Shown in pieces: positions 42,561 through 51,479 of a stretch of DNA of 64,000 nt; the first letter of the stretch is position 1; every line of letters begins with the position of its first letter. The notes under the pieces were generated by a model. That model was given only the letters and a program-made list of their open reading frames with translations. It was not told the origin of the DNA and did not search any database. A program made the translations under genes and the position numbers. Source of the DNA: Emticicia sp037153985 (lineage in GTDB: Bacteria; Bacteroidota; Bacteroidia; Cytophagales; Spirosomataceae); assembly GCF_037153985.1 (NCBI RefSeq), contig NZ_JBBAYI010000002.1:741840-805839 (forward strand). Reading direction: 5' to 3'.

Positions 42561-44768
42561 ATGAAAAAATGCTTGCTTTTAAGTGTGCTATGTGTTTTTG
42601 TTACCCACATAACTTTAGCAAAAAATGGGATGCCATGCGATAATACTCAAGTATTTAAAGTTCAGAAATTTTTGCCACGAGTAAAACCAGCTAAAGCCCC
42701 ATCTTATCTACCAAATTCTTTTGTTTCTAATCAATCAAAAACACTTAGTTTTCCGCCTCCGCTAACCAGTACAATGGTTTCAAAAGAAGAGATTGAACCC
42801 AACAATAGCCTTGCAACGGCTAATGCCTTAGGAGGAAACGATGTAAAAATTAAAGGCAACATTGTTTTTTCGAGCGATGCCGTCGATTACTTCTCTTTTA
42901 CTGCTTCTCAGAACGACCGTGTGTATGTAGCTACTCAAACGTCTTTTTCAGCCACAGGCTTCACCACCGATAGTTATCTGGAAATTCTTACAAACAGCGA
43001 AAGCGTGATTGAGGCAGACAATGATGACGGCTATTTTGATGCAACTTCGTCGAGCATTGCAGGTGCGATAATACCCGCCACAGGTACGTATTACATAAAA
43101 GTTACCCATAGCTCAACGGGCGGGCAAATGCTGCCTTATTCGTTGTATTTTCGTCTGCAATCAAGTGCCGGAACTAACTTGGTGGCAGAAACCGAAGACA
43201 ACAATACAGCCCCCGGGCAAGTCATACCTGCTTCCGGCTGGATTTCCGGTAATGTATCGTCGGTGAATGATTATGATTTTTTCTCTATTTCACTTAATGC
43301 CGGAGATACCGTTTTTTTAGGGCTAGACAATGACCCCGAAAGAGATGCAACCACTTGGAACGGACAAATTGGCTTAGGCTATTTTGATAATTTTATTCTT
43401 ACCGCAAACGACCCCAGCAACGTTTCGCCCAACTCCGAAAGTTTCTTTATGACCGTTAAGGACGCAGGCACTTACAGTATTTTTGTAGGTACTGGCGACA
43501 ACGTAAGTTTTGGCACTTATCATCTGATTATCAGCGTTTTGCCTGCTAACAATACTAATTTTGCCAATTACACGAGTTCGGATGTTCCTAAGACCATTCC
43601 GACCACGGTAAGCACTACTACTTCGTCGCTGGTAGTAAACGACACCAAGCGGATTGAAAAAATAAGGGTAGTTATTAACCTCACGCACGATAGAATCGAA
43701 GACCTCGACATCAGGCTTACGTCGCCAGCTGGCAATACGGTTGGTTTATTAACGGATATCTCAACCAATGTTGGCGAAAACCTGAAAACAATGAATCTGA
43801 AACTGGATGATGATGCGGGTATTCCGATAGGTATTTACCCATCTGTCAATAATTTTATATTTCAGCCAGAATATAATTATCGGCTTGAGTGGTTCAAAGG
43901 CCAGCTTTCGAACGGAACCTGGACTTTAACCATTGATGACGACACCAATAATAACGGCGGAACCCTTATTAGCTGGGGTCTGGAAATACAACAGCAGGAC
44001 GATATTGCAGGTACTTTAACCAATATCTATTTTAACGATTTTGAGAGCAATAATGGAGGTTTTACGCATACTGGCTCGGTAGACGACTGGAATAGAGGCA
44101 CGCCAACGTTTGCCCCTATCAACACAAGTAACAGCGGTGTGAATTGTTGGAAAACCAACCTAACGGGGTCTTACAGTTCAAAAGCAAATAGTAATCTTAT
44201 TTCGCCGAATATTTCTCTGGCGAATCTGGAAACAAAGAAAATTTACCTGACGTGGGCGCAGAAATTCCAGTTAGAGGGTGCTTTTGCCGACCACGCCTAT
44301 GTAGAAGTACAGGATGTATCAGGAGTGGCCCCTTTAGTTGCTTCTAAACGAGTGTGGCAATGGGCAGGGGCAACGATGAGGGATGTTTTCGGAACGAGTA
44401 CAATAGAGGAGTCGGCAGGATGGGGCATTTATAGAGCCGATATTAGCGAATTTGCAGGAAAAACCATCAGAATTACTTTCCATATTGACTCGGACGACGG
44501 AGCTAATCCGGCAGGGTGGGCTATTGATGACGTAAGGGTATTTAAAACTTTCTGCTCAGATACTGAAACCATTACTTCCAATTATAATGGTGTTTTTAGC
44601 CGTGTAGTTGCCAGTAACGGTATTTCGGCTACCAATACTATTCAGGATGATTTTATTCCTAAAAACACAAACATCATGTATCAGTCAGAGAAATCAATTA
44701 TGCTACTACCTAATTTCAAGGCCGATGCCGGAACAGTATTTACGGCACAGATAGGTGGTTGTAATTAA
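42561..44768 (+). CDS. Large secreted protein with PPC and P-domain modules, no protease domain
   Basis: 735 residues with a signal peptide (MKKCLLLSVLCVFVTHITLA). Two pre-peptidase C-terminal (PPC) modules span about 75-205 and 205-330: EPNNSLATANAL plus DYFSFTASQNDRVYV, and ETEDNNTAPGQVIPASGWISG plus DYDFFSISLNAGDTV. A proprotein-convertase P-domain follows at about 340-470 (RVVINLTHDRIEDLDIRLTSPAGN and LSNGTWTLTIDD), then a MAM/CUB-like sandwich with AGWAIDDVRVF. The C-terminus LLPNFKADAGTVFTAQIGGC is a form common on secreted Cytophagales proteins. No catalytic triad is visible, so adhesin or scaffold is more likely than protease. Strong terminator follows. Confidence 0.8.
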   Translation: MKKCLLLSVLCVFVTHITLAKNGMPCDNTQVFKVQKFLPRVKPAKAPSYLPNSFVSNQSKTLSFPPPLTSTMVSKEEIEPNNSLATANALGGNDVKIKGNIVFSSDAVDYFSFTASQNDRVYVATQTSFSATGFTTDSYLEILTNSESVIEADNDDGYFDATSSSIAGAIIPATGTYYIKVTHSSTGGQMLPYSLYFRLQSSAGTNLVAETEDNNTAPGQVIPASGWISGNVSSVNDYDFFSISLNAGDTVFLGLDNDPERDATTWNGQIGLGYFDNFILTANDPSNVSPNSESFFMTVKDAGTYSIFVGTGDNVSFGTYHLIISVLPANNTNFANYTSSDVPKTIPTTVSTTTSSLVVNDTKRIEKIRVVINLTHDRIEDLDIRLTSPAGNTVGLLTDISTNVGENLKTMNLKLDDDAGIPIGIYPSVNNFIFQPEYNYRLEWFKGQLSNGTWTLTIDDDTNNNGGTLISWGLEIQQQDDIAGTLTNIYFNDFESNNGGFTHTGSVDDWNRGTPTFAPINTSNSGVNCWKTNLTGSYSSKANSNLISPNISLANLETKKIYLTWAQKFQLEGAFADHAYVEVQDVSGVAPLVASKRVWQWAGATMRDVFGTSTIEESAGWGIYRADISEFAGKTIRITFHIDSDDGANPAGWAIDDVRVFKTFCSDTETITSNYNGVFSRVVASNGISATNTIQDDFIPKNTNIMYQSEKSIMLLPNFKADAGTVFTAQIGGCN

Positions 44769-44780
44769 GCAAGCATCATA

Positions 44781-44820
44781 AATAAAAAATGCGAGGTTTT
44801 CGGCCTCGCATTTTTTATTT
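44781..44820. terminator. Bidirectional terminator
   Basis: A 16-bp perfect stem AATAAAAAATGCGAGG / CCTCGCATTTTTTATT (44781-44796, 44804-44819), between the secreted protein gene and convergent serS. Confidence 0.9.
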
Positions 44821-44834
44821 AGCCTGTACAGATA

Positions 44835-46106
44835 CTAGTTAATTATATCAAAACCGCAGTATGGCACCAGTGCTTGAGGCACTCTGATACCCTCAGGCGT
44901 TTGATTGTTCTCCAGAATAGCAGCCAGAATACGTGGCAATGCCAGAGCCGAACCATTAAGCGTATGCAATAACTGTGTTTTACCGTCGGCTTTATATCTT
45001 AGTTTCAGACGGTTAGCCTGATAAGATTCAAAATTTGATACTGAACTACATTCGAGCCATCTTTTTTGAGCGGCAGAATATACCTCAAAGTCATAGGTAA
45101 GGGCAGAAGTAAAGCTCATATCTCCTCCGCATAAACGCAGAATACGGTATGGTAATTCGAGCTTGTTAAGCAAGCCTTTTACGTGTTCTACCATTTCGTC
45201 AAGAGCCTGATACGATTCTTCTGGTTTACGTATCTGCACAATTTCTACTTTATCGAACTGGTGCAGGCGATTCAGCCCTCTTACATGTGCGCCCCAGCTA
45301 CCTGCTTCACGGCGAAAACATGGCGTATAACCTACATTTTTAAGGGGCAATTCGTTTTCGTTGAGAATTACATCACGATAGATATTTGTAATAGGAACCT
45401 CAGCCGTCGGAATCAGGTATAAATCATCGGCTGTGGCATGGTACATTTGTCCTTCTTTATCAGGTAACTGCCCCGTACCAAAACCAGAATCCTTATTAAT
45501 GAGAATCGGAGGTTGAATTTCGCCATAACCTGCGGCCAATGCTTCATCAAGAAAGAAGTTAATCATGGCACGCTGAATTCTGGCACCTTTACCTTTATAT
45601 ACCGGAAAACCCGCACCTGTAATTTTATTACCTAAGTCGAAATCAATAATGTTATATTGCTTGATTAACTCCCAGTGTGGCTGTGCGTTTTCGGGCAAGG
45701 CCGGAATTGTGCCTGCTTCAAACACATTCAGGTTTTCTTCGGGGGTGCGCCCTTCTGGTACACTGGCATGAGGTAAATTCGGGATAGTTACCAGCACTTC
45801 GTATAAATCATTCTCAAAGCCTTTCAGTACTTCTTCAAGGTTTTTTGAATGCGCTTTCAGTTCGGCTGTCTGGGCTTTGGCTGTTTCGGCTTCTGCTTTT
45901 TTTCCTTCCTTCATTAAGCCCCCAATTTCTTTAGCCAAAGCATTTGACTTAGCTAAAGTGTTGTCCAGTTCGGCCTGTGTTTCTCTACGTTTCTGGTCAA
46001 TATCCAGCAAATTATTGATGGTTTCTTCGGCATTTTTAAAGTATTTGCGCGTAAGCCCGTCAATAGTTGCCTGTTTATTTTCTTTAATATAATTTAGTTG
46101 TAACAT
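44835..46106 (-). CDS. serS: Seryl-tRNA synthetase
   Basis: Charges tRNA-Ser with serine. 423 residues: an N-terminal coiled-coil arm (about 30-105) that grips the long variable arm of tRNA-Ser, then a class II catalytic core with motif 2 (CFRREAGSWGAHVRGLNRLHQFDKVE) and motif 3 (LNGSALALPRILAAILENNQ). Family-standard length. It is downstream of lysC with a 5-base gap, an unusual but clear operon pairing. Confidence 0.97.
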   Translation of the reverse strand: MLQLNYIKENKQATIDGLTRKYFKNAEETINNLLDIDQKRRETQAELDNTLAKSNALAKEIGGLMKEGKKAEAETAKAQTAELKAHSKNLEEVLKGFENDLYEVLVTIPNLPHASVPEGRTPEENLNVFEAGTIPALPENAQPHWELIKQYNIIDFDLGNKITGAGFPVYKGKGARIQRAMINFFLDEALAAGYGEIQPPILINKDSGFGTGQLPDKEGQMYHATADDLYLIPTAEVPITNIYRDVILNENELPLKNVGYTPCFRREAGSWGAHVRGLNRLHQFDKVEIVQIRKPEESYQALDEMVEHVKGLLNKLELPYRILRLCGGDMSFTSALTYDFEVYSAAQKRWLECSSVSNFESYQANRLKLRYKADGKTQLLHTLNGSALALPRILAAILENNQTPEGIRVPQALVPYCGFDIIN

Positions 46107-46111
46107 ATCTT

Positions 46112-47440
46112 TTACTCAAATTTAAATAAGCCTTCGTTTAGTGCATTCAAGGCTGCGTTTTTATCTTTTGTATCAACCAGTAAAGAAATATTGTGTTCAG
46201 ATGCGCCATAGGCAATCATTCTGATTGGAATATCCTTCATGGCTTCTATTACTTTTAATGCAACCCCTGCTTTGTCAGCTTTAAAGTCACCTACAATACA
46301 AATAATAGACTGGTTTCTGTCATGCTCTTCCAAATCTGCAATCTGACTTAGAGCGGCACTAATATCTGCCAGATGCTCGGGGTTATCGATAGTTACTGCT
46401 ACTGAAACTTCAGAAGTGGTAATCATATCGACAGGCGTTTTGTATTTCTCAAAGATTTCAAACACTTTGGTCAGAAATCCGTAGGCGTTCAGCATACGGG
46501 TTGAGTGAATATAAATAGCCGTAATGCCATCTTTTGCCGCAATTGCTTTAATTTCAGACTCGGTGGTTTTATGAGCTATAAGCGTTCCATAAGCATTAGG
46601 CTCCATGGTATTTTTCAAACGCACAGGCACACCTCTCATTTTTGCTGGGGTAATAGTACTTGGATGTAAAATTTTGGCACCAAAATAAGCCAATTCTGCC
46701 GCTTCTTCAAATGTTAATTCACGAACCGGAAAAGTTCTTTTCACAATGCGGGGGTCATTGTTGTGCATTCCGTCGATGTCTGTCCAGATTTGTATTTCTT
46801 CGGCCCTGATAGCCCCACCGATTAACGAAGCCGTATAATCGGAGCCACCGCGTTTAAGGTTATCTACTTCGCCACGTGGGTTTCTGCAAATGAACCCTTG
46901 AGTAATGAATATCTGGGTGTCTGACAACTGCGAAAGCATAGCCGAAAGTTTTTCTTCCGTGAAACTCAACACAGGTTCGTTGTCGGCATCAATCAGCATA
47001 AAATCAAGTGCTGGCAAGAGCGTAGAGCTTACGCCTTCTTCCCGCAAATATGCCTCAAACATCTGGGTAGAAAGCAACTCGCCTTCTGCCACAATTTCTT
47101 TATCCTGCTTAATGGTAAAAGGTTTGATATTTACCAGCGAGCGTATAAAACTAAACTCTTTGTCAACAATGGCTTGGCCGTTATTGTAACCCTCCTGAGT
47201 TTTGTATAGGTCTTTTATAAATGCCTGATAATGCGCATATAGGGAATCTATTTTTTCAATAGCTTCGGAATCATTATTAGCTTTCAGAGATTCGCCGATA
47301 GAGATAAGAGCATTTGTTGTGCCGGACAGGGCCGATAATACAACAATTTTACGTTGACCATCTTCTGTAATCAGATTACGAATAGAGTGCATACGCTCCG
47401 GTTTCCCTACGGAAGTACCGCCAAATTTCCAAACTTGCAT
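46112..47440 (-). CDS. lysC: Aspartate kinase (monofunctional)
   Basis: Phosphorylates aspartate, the first step to lysine, threonine, methionine and diaminopimelate. 442 residues: N-terminal kinase domain with KFGGTSVG (4-11), FITQGFICRNPRGEVDNLKRGGSDYTASLIG and IWTDIDGM, and two C-terminal ACT domains (about 300-440; TSEVSVAVTIDNPEHL and ICIVGDFKADKAGVALKV) for feedback by lysine or threonine. No homoserine dehydrogenase fusion. Co-transcribed with serS. Confidence 0.95.
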   Translation of the reverse strand: MQVWKFGGTSVGKPERMHSIRNLITEDGQRKIVVLSALSGTTNALISIGESLKANNDSEAIEKIDSLYAHYQAFIKDLYKTQEGYNNGQAIVDKEFSFIRSLVNIKPFTIKQDKEIVAEGELLSTQMFEAYLREEGVSSTLLPALDFMLIDADNEPVLSFTEEKLSAMLSQLSDTQIFITQGFICRNPRGEVDNLKRGGSDYTASLIGGAIRAEEIQIWTDIDGMHNNDPRIVKRTFPVRELTFEEAAELAYFGAKILHPSTITPAKMRGVPVRLKNTMEPNAYGTLIAHKTTESEIKAIAAKDGITAIYIHSTRMLNAYGFLTKVFEIFEKYKTPVDMITTSEVSVAVTIDNPEHLADISAALSQIADLEEHDRNQSIICIVGDFKADKAGVALKVIEAMKDIPIRMIAYGASEHNISLLVDTKDKNAALNALNEGLFKFE

Positions 47441-47476
47441 TTTCTTGTGGTTCTGGTTTTACTATGAATAAAATAT

Positions 47477-47962
47477 TTAATCTTGTGTATGGCTTAATAT
47501 TTCTTTCCATCTACCCGACTCCGCTATTTCTTTTATATACCCATTTCTTTCTGCCAAAAACCTTTTCAGGTAATTTTCGAGTATTAAGCTGTCTACTATT
47601 TTTCCTAAGATTCCGAACGGCGACCTGAACATGAAAACATCTTTCATTAAAACGCCCTGTTGTGTTTCAGTAAAGTAATGCTCATGCCTTAATGCACTAA
47701 AAGGGCCTTTCTCCATTTGGTCAACAAAGTATGTGGGCCTATGTGCTGCTGTAATTTTACTGGTTAGCTGTAACCAGATACCAAAGTGTCTGGCGCGCCA
47801 TGTAACGGTATCACCCAATTGCATAATACCCTGCTTTACCCCTGCCACAATATGTTCGTGTGTGTGCGCTGTTGAAAGCTGGTGCAAATCAACACTCAGA
47901 GCCAAATCATAACACACTTCTATTGGTGCAGCTATGGGTGTTTCGAGTATTATCTGAGGCAT
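47477..47962 (-). CDS. SRPBCC-fold ligand-binding protein
   Basis: 161 residues with the START/polyketide-cyclase-like pattern: TPIAAPIEVCYDLALSVDLH, a central LGDTVTWRARHFGIWLQLTSKITAAHRPTYFVDQMEKGPFSALRHEHYF and the terminal helix ending FLAERNGYIKEIAE. The fold usually makes a hydrophobic pocket; relatives are often annotated as cell-division inhibitor-like. Ligand unknown. It lies between ribH and lysC on the same strand, 15 bases after ribH. Confidence 0.8.
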   Translation of the reverse strand: MPQIILETPIAAPIEVCYDLALSVDLHQLSTAHTHEHIVAGVKQGIMQLGDTVTWRARHFGIWLQLTSKITAAHRPTYFVDQMEKGPFSALRHEHYFTETQQGVLMKDVFMFRSPFGILGKIVDSLILENYLKRFLAERNGYIKEIAESGRWKEILSHTQD

Positions 47963-47977
47963 AGGCTTAACACCGGT

Positions 47978-48457
47978 TTATTGTAATGCCAGCATTTTAA
48001 TAGCCGTAATGGCGGCTTCATCGCCTTTGTTGCCGTGTATTCCACCGGCGCGGTCAAGTGCCTGCTGCTGGTTATTAGGCGTTAACACCCCAAAAATAAC
48101 TGGCTTGTTATATTTTAACGCTACTTGTGTTAATCCGCCGGCAACGGCATGGTTAATATAATCGTTATGCTTTGTTTCGCCTTGAATCACACAACCAATG
48201 GCTATCACGGCGTCGATGTCGGTTTTCTGGGCATAGACCTGCGACCCAAAACTTAATTCAAAACTGCCCGGCACATTTGCTCTGATAATGTTTTCGGCTT
48301 TTGCACCGTGTGCTAGTAGGGTCTGGTATGCGCCGTCAAAAAGAGCCTCGGTTACTTCGCTGTTCCATTCGGCCACAACAATGGCAAATTTTTTCTGGCT
48401 TACATCGGGCAAACCTGTGGTACTGAATACACTAAGATTTTTATTGGCTGATGACAT
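47978..48457 (-). CDS. ribH: 6,7-Dimethyl-8-ribityllumazine synthase
   Basis: Second-last step of riboflavin synthesis, joining ribitylaminouracil and dihydroxybutanone phosphate; forms 60-mer or pentameric shells. 159 residues: FAIVVAEWNSEVTEALFDGA, VPGSFELSFGSQ, AVIAIGCVIQGETKHNDYI and VIFGVLTPNNQQQALDRAGG are all family signatures, including the catalytic His in the GETKHND loop. No other rib gene is adjacent and no FMN riboswitch is seen. Confidence 0.96.
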   Translation of the reverse strand: MSSANKNLSVFSTTGLPDVSQKKFAIVVAEWNSEVTEALFDGAYQTLLAHGAKAENIIRANVPGSFELSFGSQVYAQKTDIDAVIAIGCVIQGETKHNDYINHAVAGGLTQVALKYNKPVIFGVLTPNNQQQALDRAGGIHGNKGDEAAITAIKMLALQ

Positions 48458-48493
48458 ATTCTGTTAAATTACCAAGTAGGCTGACTTATTATT

Positions 48494-48529
48494 AAAAAAG
48501 GGACAAACCTTATTCGGCTTATCCCTTTG
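48494..48529 (-). terminator. Terminator after the TPR-protein gene
   Basis: AAAGGGA / TCCCTTT arms (48497-48503, 48522-48528) followed on the minus strand by a T run; it separates the TPR gene from ribH. Confidence 0.7.
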
Positions 48530-48554
48530 ATTATTTTCAATGTATAACCAAATT

Positions 48555-49250
48555 TTACTCGCCGACGATGCCTTCGAGTTTGGACTTGTATCTCTTCGCA
48601 TTAGTTACTTCTGTTGACTCAGGGAATTTCTCCAGAATCTGGTTATAGGCATCTAATGCTGACTTGTTGTCTTTAATAGTTTCGTAAGCTGTTGCTAACT
48701 TCATTAAATACGTTGGCGTAAAGAATTTGTTAGGTTTGTAGTCAGCCGCTTTTTTATAATAAGTGATGGCTTCTTCGGTATTCTTTTTTTCCATGTAGGC
48801 ATCACCAATCAAAGCGTAAGCACGGCCTTGTACGAGTAAATCGCTTGAGCTGAAGTTTTTCAGGTGTTCAATTGCTTCGTCGAACTTACCTTGTTTCATT
48901 AAAGCTACCCCTGAGTAGAAGTTTGCCAGATTACCTGCATCGGTTGCACCGAACTCGTCAGCTATTTTCAATAGCCCTTCGTTACCACCAGTACCGTTCA
49001 ATGCTTGTTTCAAAGAATCTGACTCAAAAGCATATACCGAATTGAACATGGCAGCCTGTGCTTCGTCGTTTTGTGATTTTGTCCAGTAATTATATCCAAC
49101 AATACCTAATATAATTGCCAGAATTCCACCACCAACGTAGACTAACAATGTTTGATTCTTCTTTAAGAAATTTTCTGCTTTTCCAAACTCTTGTTTTAAA
49201 GTTTCTGCACTTTCAAGAATCTCAATTCCTGTTTTTTCTTTTTTCGCCAT
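48555..49250 (-). CDS. Membrane-anchored TPR protein (YfgM-like)
   Basis: 231 residues. A cytoplasmic N-terminus (about 1-33), one membrane helix (LLVYVGGGILAIILGIVGYNYW, about 34-55), and four or five tetratricopeptide repeats on the periplasmic side, for example FYSGVALMKQGKFDEAIEHLKNF and AYALIGDAYMEKKNTEEAITYYKKAADYKPN. Topology and length resemble YfgM/TPR_21 proteins that assist periplasmic chaperones near the Sec translocon. Its -7 promoter element lies about 100 bases upstream. Confidence 0.87.
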   Translation of the reverse strand: MAKKEKTGIEILESAETLKQEFGKAENFLKKNQTLLVYVGGGILAIILGIVGYNYWTKSQNDEAQAAMFNSVYAFESDSLKQALNGTGGNEGLLKIADEFGATDAGNLANFYSGVALMKQGKFDEAIEHLKNFSSSDLLVQGRAYALIGDAYMEKKNTEEAITYYKKAADYKPNKFFTPTYLMKLATAYETIKDNKSALDAYNQILEKFPESTEVTNAKRYKSKLEGIVGE

Positions 49251-49347
49251 TTTTTGACCACTTGTTTGATTACACTTAGTATCAGATAGTTATCGCGCAA
49301 TCCAGAATTTTATGAATACTTTTAAATGTCCGCATTTTTTCGGACTG

Positions 49348-49355
49348 CAAAGTTA
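49348..49355 (-). promoter_or_regulatory. Promoter -7 element for the TPR-protein gene
   Basis: Minus-strand TAACTTTG, followed by CAGTCCG, a form frequent in this phylum. No clear -33 element at the usual spacing. Confidence 0.45.
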
Positions 49356-49532
49356 TGAAATTGATTCCGAACTTGTTGTATTCTTTGATAAAAATTATAC
49401 TAATTCTTATTATTTCTGTTATTTTTTTTCGTTTAGCCGCAGAATTAATGGTTTTAGCCCCAAATCGTACTGTTTTAGTGGTGTTTGTCGGCAGGGTTTA
49501 CTACTAAATAAAGCCAGGGTTAAATCATAAAT

Positions 49533-49562
49533 AAAGCCGGAATGTGTATTTCCGGCTTTGTA
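49533..49562 (-). terminator. Terminator after the AlbA_2-domain gene
   Basis: AAAGCCGGAA / TTCCGGCTTT (49533-49542, 49550-49559), a 10-bp perfect stem just past the stop. Confidence 0.7.
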
Positions 49563-49572
49563 AAATATTTTG

Positions 49573-50250
49573 TTATGCTGCTATGAAAAAATCTTGCACT
49601 TCGTGGGGCTGCACCTTAATAACATTGGCCAACACTAGTACAACTAATGTGCGTGAAGCTATTTTTCTTGGAATATTCGCAATACTTGCATAAGTATCAA
49701 CGGTGATTCGTTCGTTATCGGCCAGATACTTCATTAAGGTTCTTTCTTTGTCGCCATACCTGAACCTGATATTCTGGGCTTTTCGTTCTCCTTTCAGAAT
49801 CTCGCGCATTTCGCGGCTGGCCTGAACCGAGCGGTCTTCAACGCGCACATAAGCCTTTCTGTTTTCTATGATGCCATCAAGGTCAACATAGTGGGGTTTA
49901 TAGGGGCTTTTCGGAATATTAAACACCAGCACTTCTCTTTCGCCTTCAACCATTACATGTTTTACGTCGTAATCAATAGCAGGGTAAATATTCCGTTCAA
50001 TAGCGCGGCGCAGAATAAACTCATCTTCATCGGCAAATTTAAGCCCTTTAATGCTTTTATCATCGCCGACACCAATAATAAGCCGCCCACCGTCAGAATT
50101 AGCGAAAGCAACTACTTCACGGATAATTTTCTCTGGATGGTTAGTCTTGAGCTTAAACTCTATATGCTTGTTTTCGCCGTGCCGAACAAGCTCCTTGAGT
50201 TCCCGTAAATCAATTCTTGATTGCTGGGTTGTTGGATATTCCAATATCAT
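49573..50250 (-). CDS. AlbA_2/Schlafen-type putative DNA-binding ATPase-like protein
   Basis: 225 residues. The N-terminal domain (LRELKELVRHGENKHIEFKLKTNH, then IIREVVAFANSDGGRLIIGVGDDKSIKGL) is the AlbA_2 (former AAA_4/divergent ATP-binding) signature with the E-F-K and N-S-x-G-G motifs. PKSPYKPHYVDLDG and AYVRVEDRSVQAS follow. A C-terminal winged-helix-like part (about 165-225) could bind DNA. Related Schlafen-like proteins act as transcription regulators or nucleases; here the role is unknown. Confidence 0.85.
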   Translation of the reverse strand: MILEYPTTQQSRIDLRELKELVRHGENKHIEFKLKTNHPEKIIREVVAFANSDGGRLIIGVGDDKSIKGLKFADEDEFILRRAIERNIYPAIDYDVKHVMVEGEREVLVFNIPKSPYKPHYVDLDGIIENRKAYVRVEDRSVQASREMREILKGERKAQNIRFRYGDKERTLMKYLADNERITVDTYASIANIPRKIASRTLVVLVLANVIKVQPHEVQDFFIAA

Positions 50251-50394
50251 TTCCCGAATGATTTTGGTTTATTAAAATTAAATAAAACACTTCTGTTTTG
50301 TAAGAACTGTTTCTATCTAAACGAATATACTCAAGAAAAGTTTATAATCAAATCAATAAAGCCAGATAAATTATTTTATTGCCTCCGCCTCGGT

Positions 50395-51108
50395 TTATAC
50401 ATGAAAAGCATTCAGAATAAAAGCAGCAATTACGCCACCTATTATAGGCCCGATAACGGGTATCCAAGCGTAGTTCCAGTCATTAGCACCTTTACCAGAA
50501 ATGGGCAGAATGGCATGGGCTAAACGAGGGCCTAAGTCGCGCGCCGGATTAATAGCATAGCCTGTTGGGCCACCTAGCGACAACCCGATTGACCACACCA
50601 GAAAACCTACTAACAACGGGCCTGAACCCGATTGGGGCGTACTATAAAACGACGACGACGCCACCACAAGCACAATAGTACCTATTATTTCTGCCAGAAT
50701 GTTACCCGTAGTATGACGAATAGCCGGAGCCGTAGCAAATATTCCTAACTTTGCGCCTTTGTCTTCGGTTATGCTCCAATGAGGCAGGTAAACCAGCCAT
50801 ACCAGTACTGCTCCTAAAAAGGCCCCGATGAGTTGTGCCAGAATAAAAGGGCCCACATTTGACCAGTCGCCGGTTTTTACGGCCATTGCTACCGTAACGG
50901 CCGGATTCAGTTGTGCGGCCTCACTGCCGAATTTCTGTGCCACAAAAATACCCGACATCACGGCAAATGCCCAGCCGGCTGTAATAACTATCCAGCCAGC
51001 ATTTTCACCTTTTGAGCCTTTTAGTAAAACGTTGGCAACTACACCATTGCCAAGAAGAATAAGTACGAGTGTGCCTATTAACTCGCCAATAAAATTAGAA
51101 GTTTGCAT
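50395..51108 (-). CDS. glpF: Glycerol facilitator / aquaporin (MIP family)
   Basis: 237 residues, six membrane helices and two NPA half-helices: NPA at 68-70 (QLNPAVTVAMAV) and NPARD at 187-191 (GYAINPARDLGPR). Asp after the second NPAR marks glycerol facilitators rather than strict water channels. The channel passively imports glycerol or similar small solutes. No glpK or glpD is adjacent. Confidence 0.92.
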   Translation of the reverse strand: MQTSNFIGELIGTLVLILLGNGVVANVLLKGSKGENAGWIVITAGWAFAVMSGIFVAQKFGSEAAQLNPAVTVAMAVKTGDWSNVGPFILAQLIGAFLGAVLVWLVYLPHWSITEDKGAKLGIFATAPAIRHTTGNILAEIIGTIVLVVASSSFYSTPQSGSGPLLVGFLVWSIGLSLGGPTGYAINPARDLGPRLAHAILPISGKGANDWNYAWIPVIGPIIGGVIAAFILNAFHV

Positions 51109-51194
51109 TGAGAGGTTTTGTTGGTTTAGGTTGAAAAGTGAAGCAATTTAATTTTTTTTTTGATAGAACAACTAATCCATTGGCATTAAAGCAC

Positions 51195-51202
51195 TAAATT
51201 TG
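51195..51202 (+). promoter_or_regulatory. Promoter -7 element upstream of the purB leader
   Basis: TAAATTTG matches TAnnTTTG. No -33 TTG at normal spacing. The implied RNA start is near 51208. Confidence 0.4.
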
Positions 51203-51207
51203 CAATT

Positions 51208-51344
51208 GATAAAACAAAACGCAGGCAACCGTAAGCTAACCTGATAAACCAATGGTGTGTCTGGCAATTTTCGGTTGGCATATAAATGCCCGTTCGGGGG
51301 CGGTGTTACCCCGCTCAGCCACAAATGCTTCATGCCTGTTTTTG
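51208..51344 (+). ncRNA. Candidate structured RNA upstream of purB
   Basis: CAGGCA (51222-51227) can pair with TGCCTG (51333-51338), which is followed by TTTTTG, so the ends of the element close on each other like a terminated small RNA. Inside are AACCG / CGGTT (51227-51231, 51272-51276), GGCAT / ATGCC (51277-51281, 51286-51290) and GCGG / CCGC (51300-51303, 51310-51313). I do not recognise the class; a 6S-like RNA or a purine-gene leader are both possible. Confidence 0.4.
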
Positions 51345-51479
51345 TGCTTCAGTTTATTTTTCAACGGAATGTTTTTTTCGGAGAAAAAACATAAATCGAC
51401 TTACTATTGATGTAGCTATAAACGTGATTTTTGAAATCTTCGCCATACTATCACTGGCTACACTTTAAATTTACTATAT

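Larger units (their letters stand above)
49251..49572. other. Intergenic region without a convincing gene
   Basis: 322 bases between two minus-strand genes. It holds the promoter element and terminator listed nearby. A 72-codon plus-strand ORF here has no protein-like pattern. Confidence 0.55.
51109..51479. other. Long purB upstream region with structured RNA candidate
   Basis: 371 bases between divergent glpF and purB. It contains a -7 box, a closed multi-stem candidate RNA (51208-51344) and, nearer purB, a hairpin GTTTTTT / AAAAAAC (51371-51390). A short plus-strand ORF at 51286-51468 lacks protein-like features. Confidence 0.5.

Noticed and set aside
49312..49530. 72-codon plus-strand ORF
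   Set aside because: Rich in Phe, Tyr, Cys and Ser as expected from AT-rich noncoding DNA; it lies over the promoter of the minus-strand TPR gene.
51286..51468. 60-codon plus-strand ORF upstream of purB
   Set aside because: No protein-like features, and it overlaps the structured RNA candidate.
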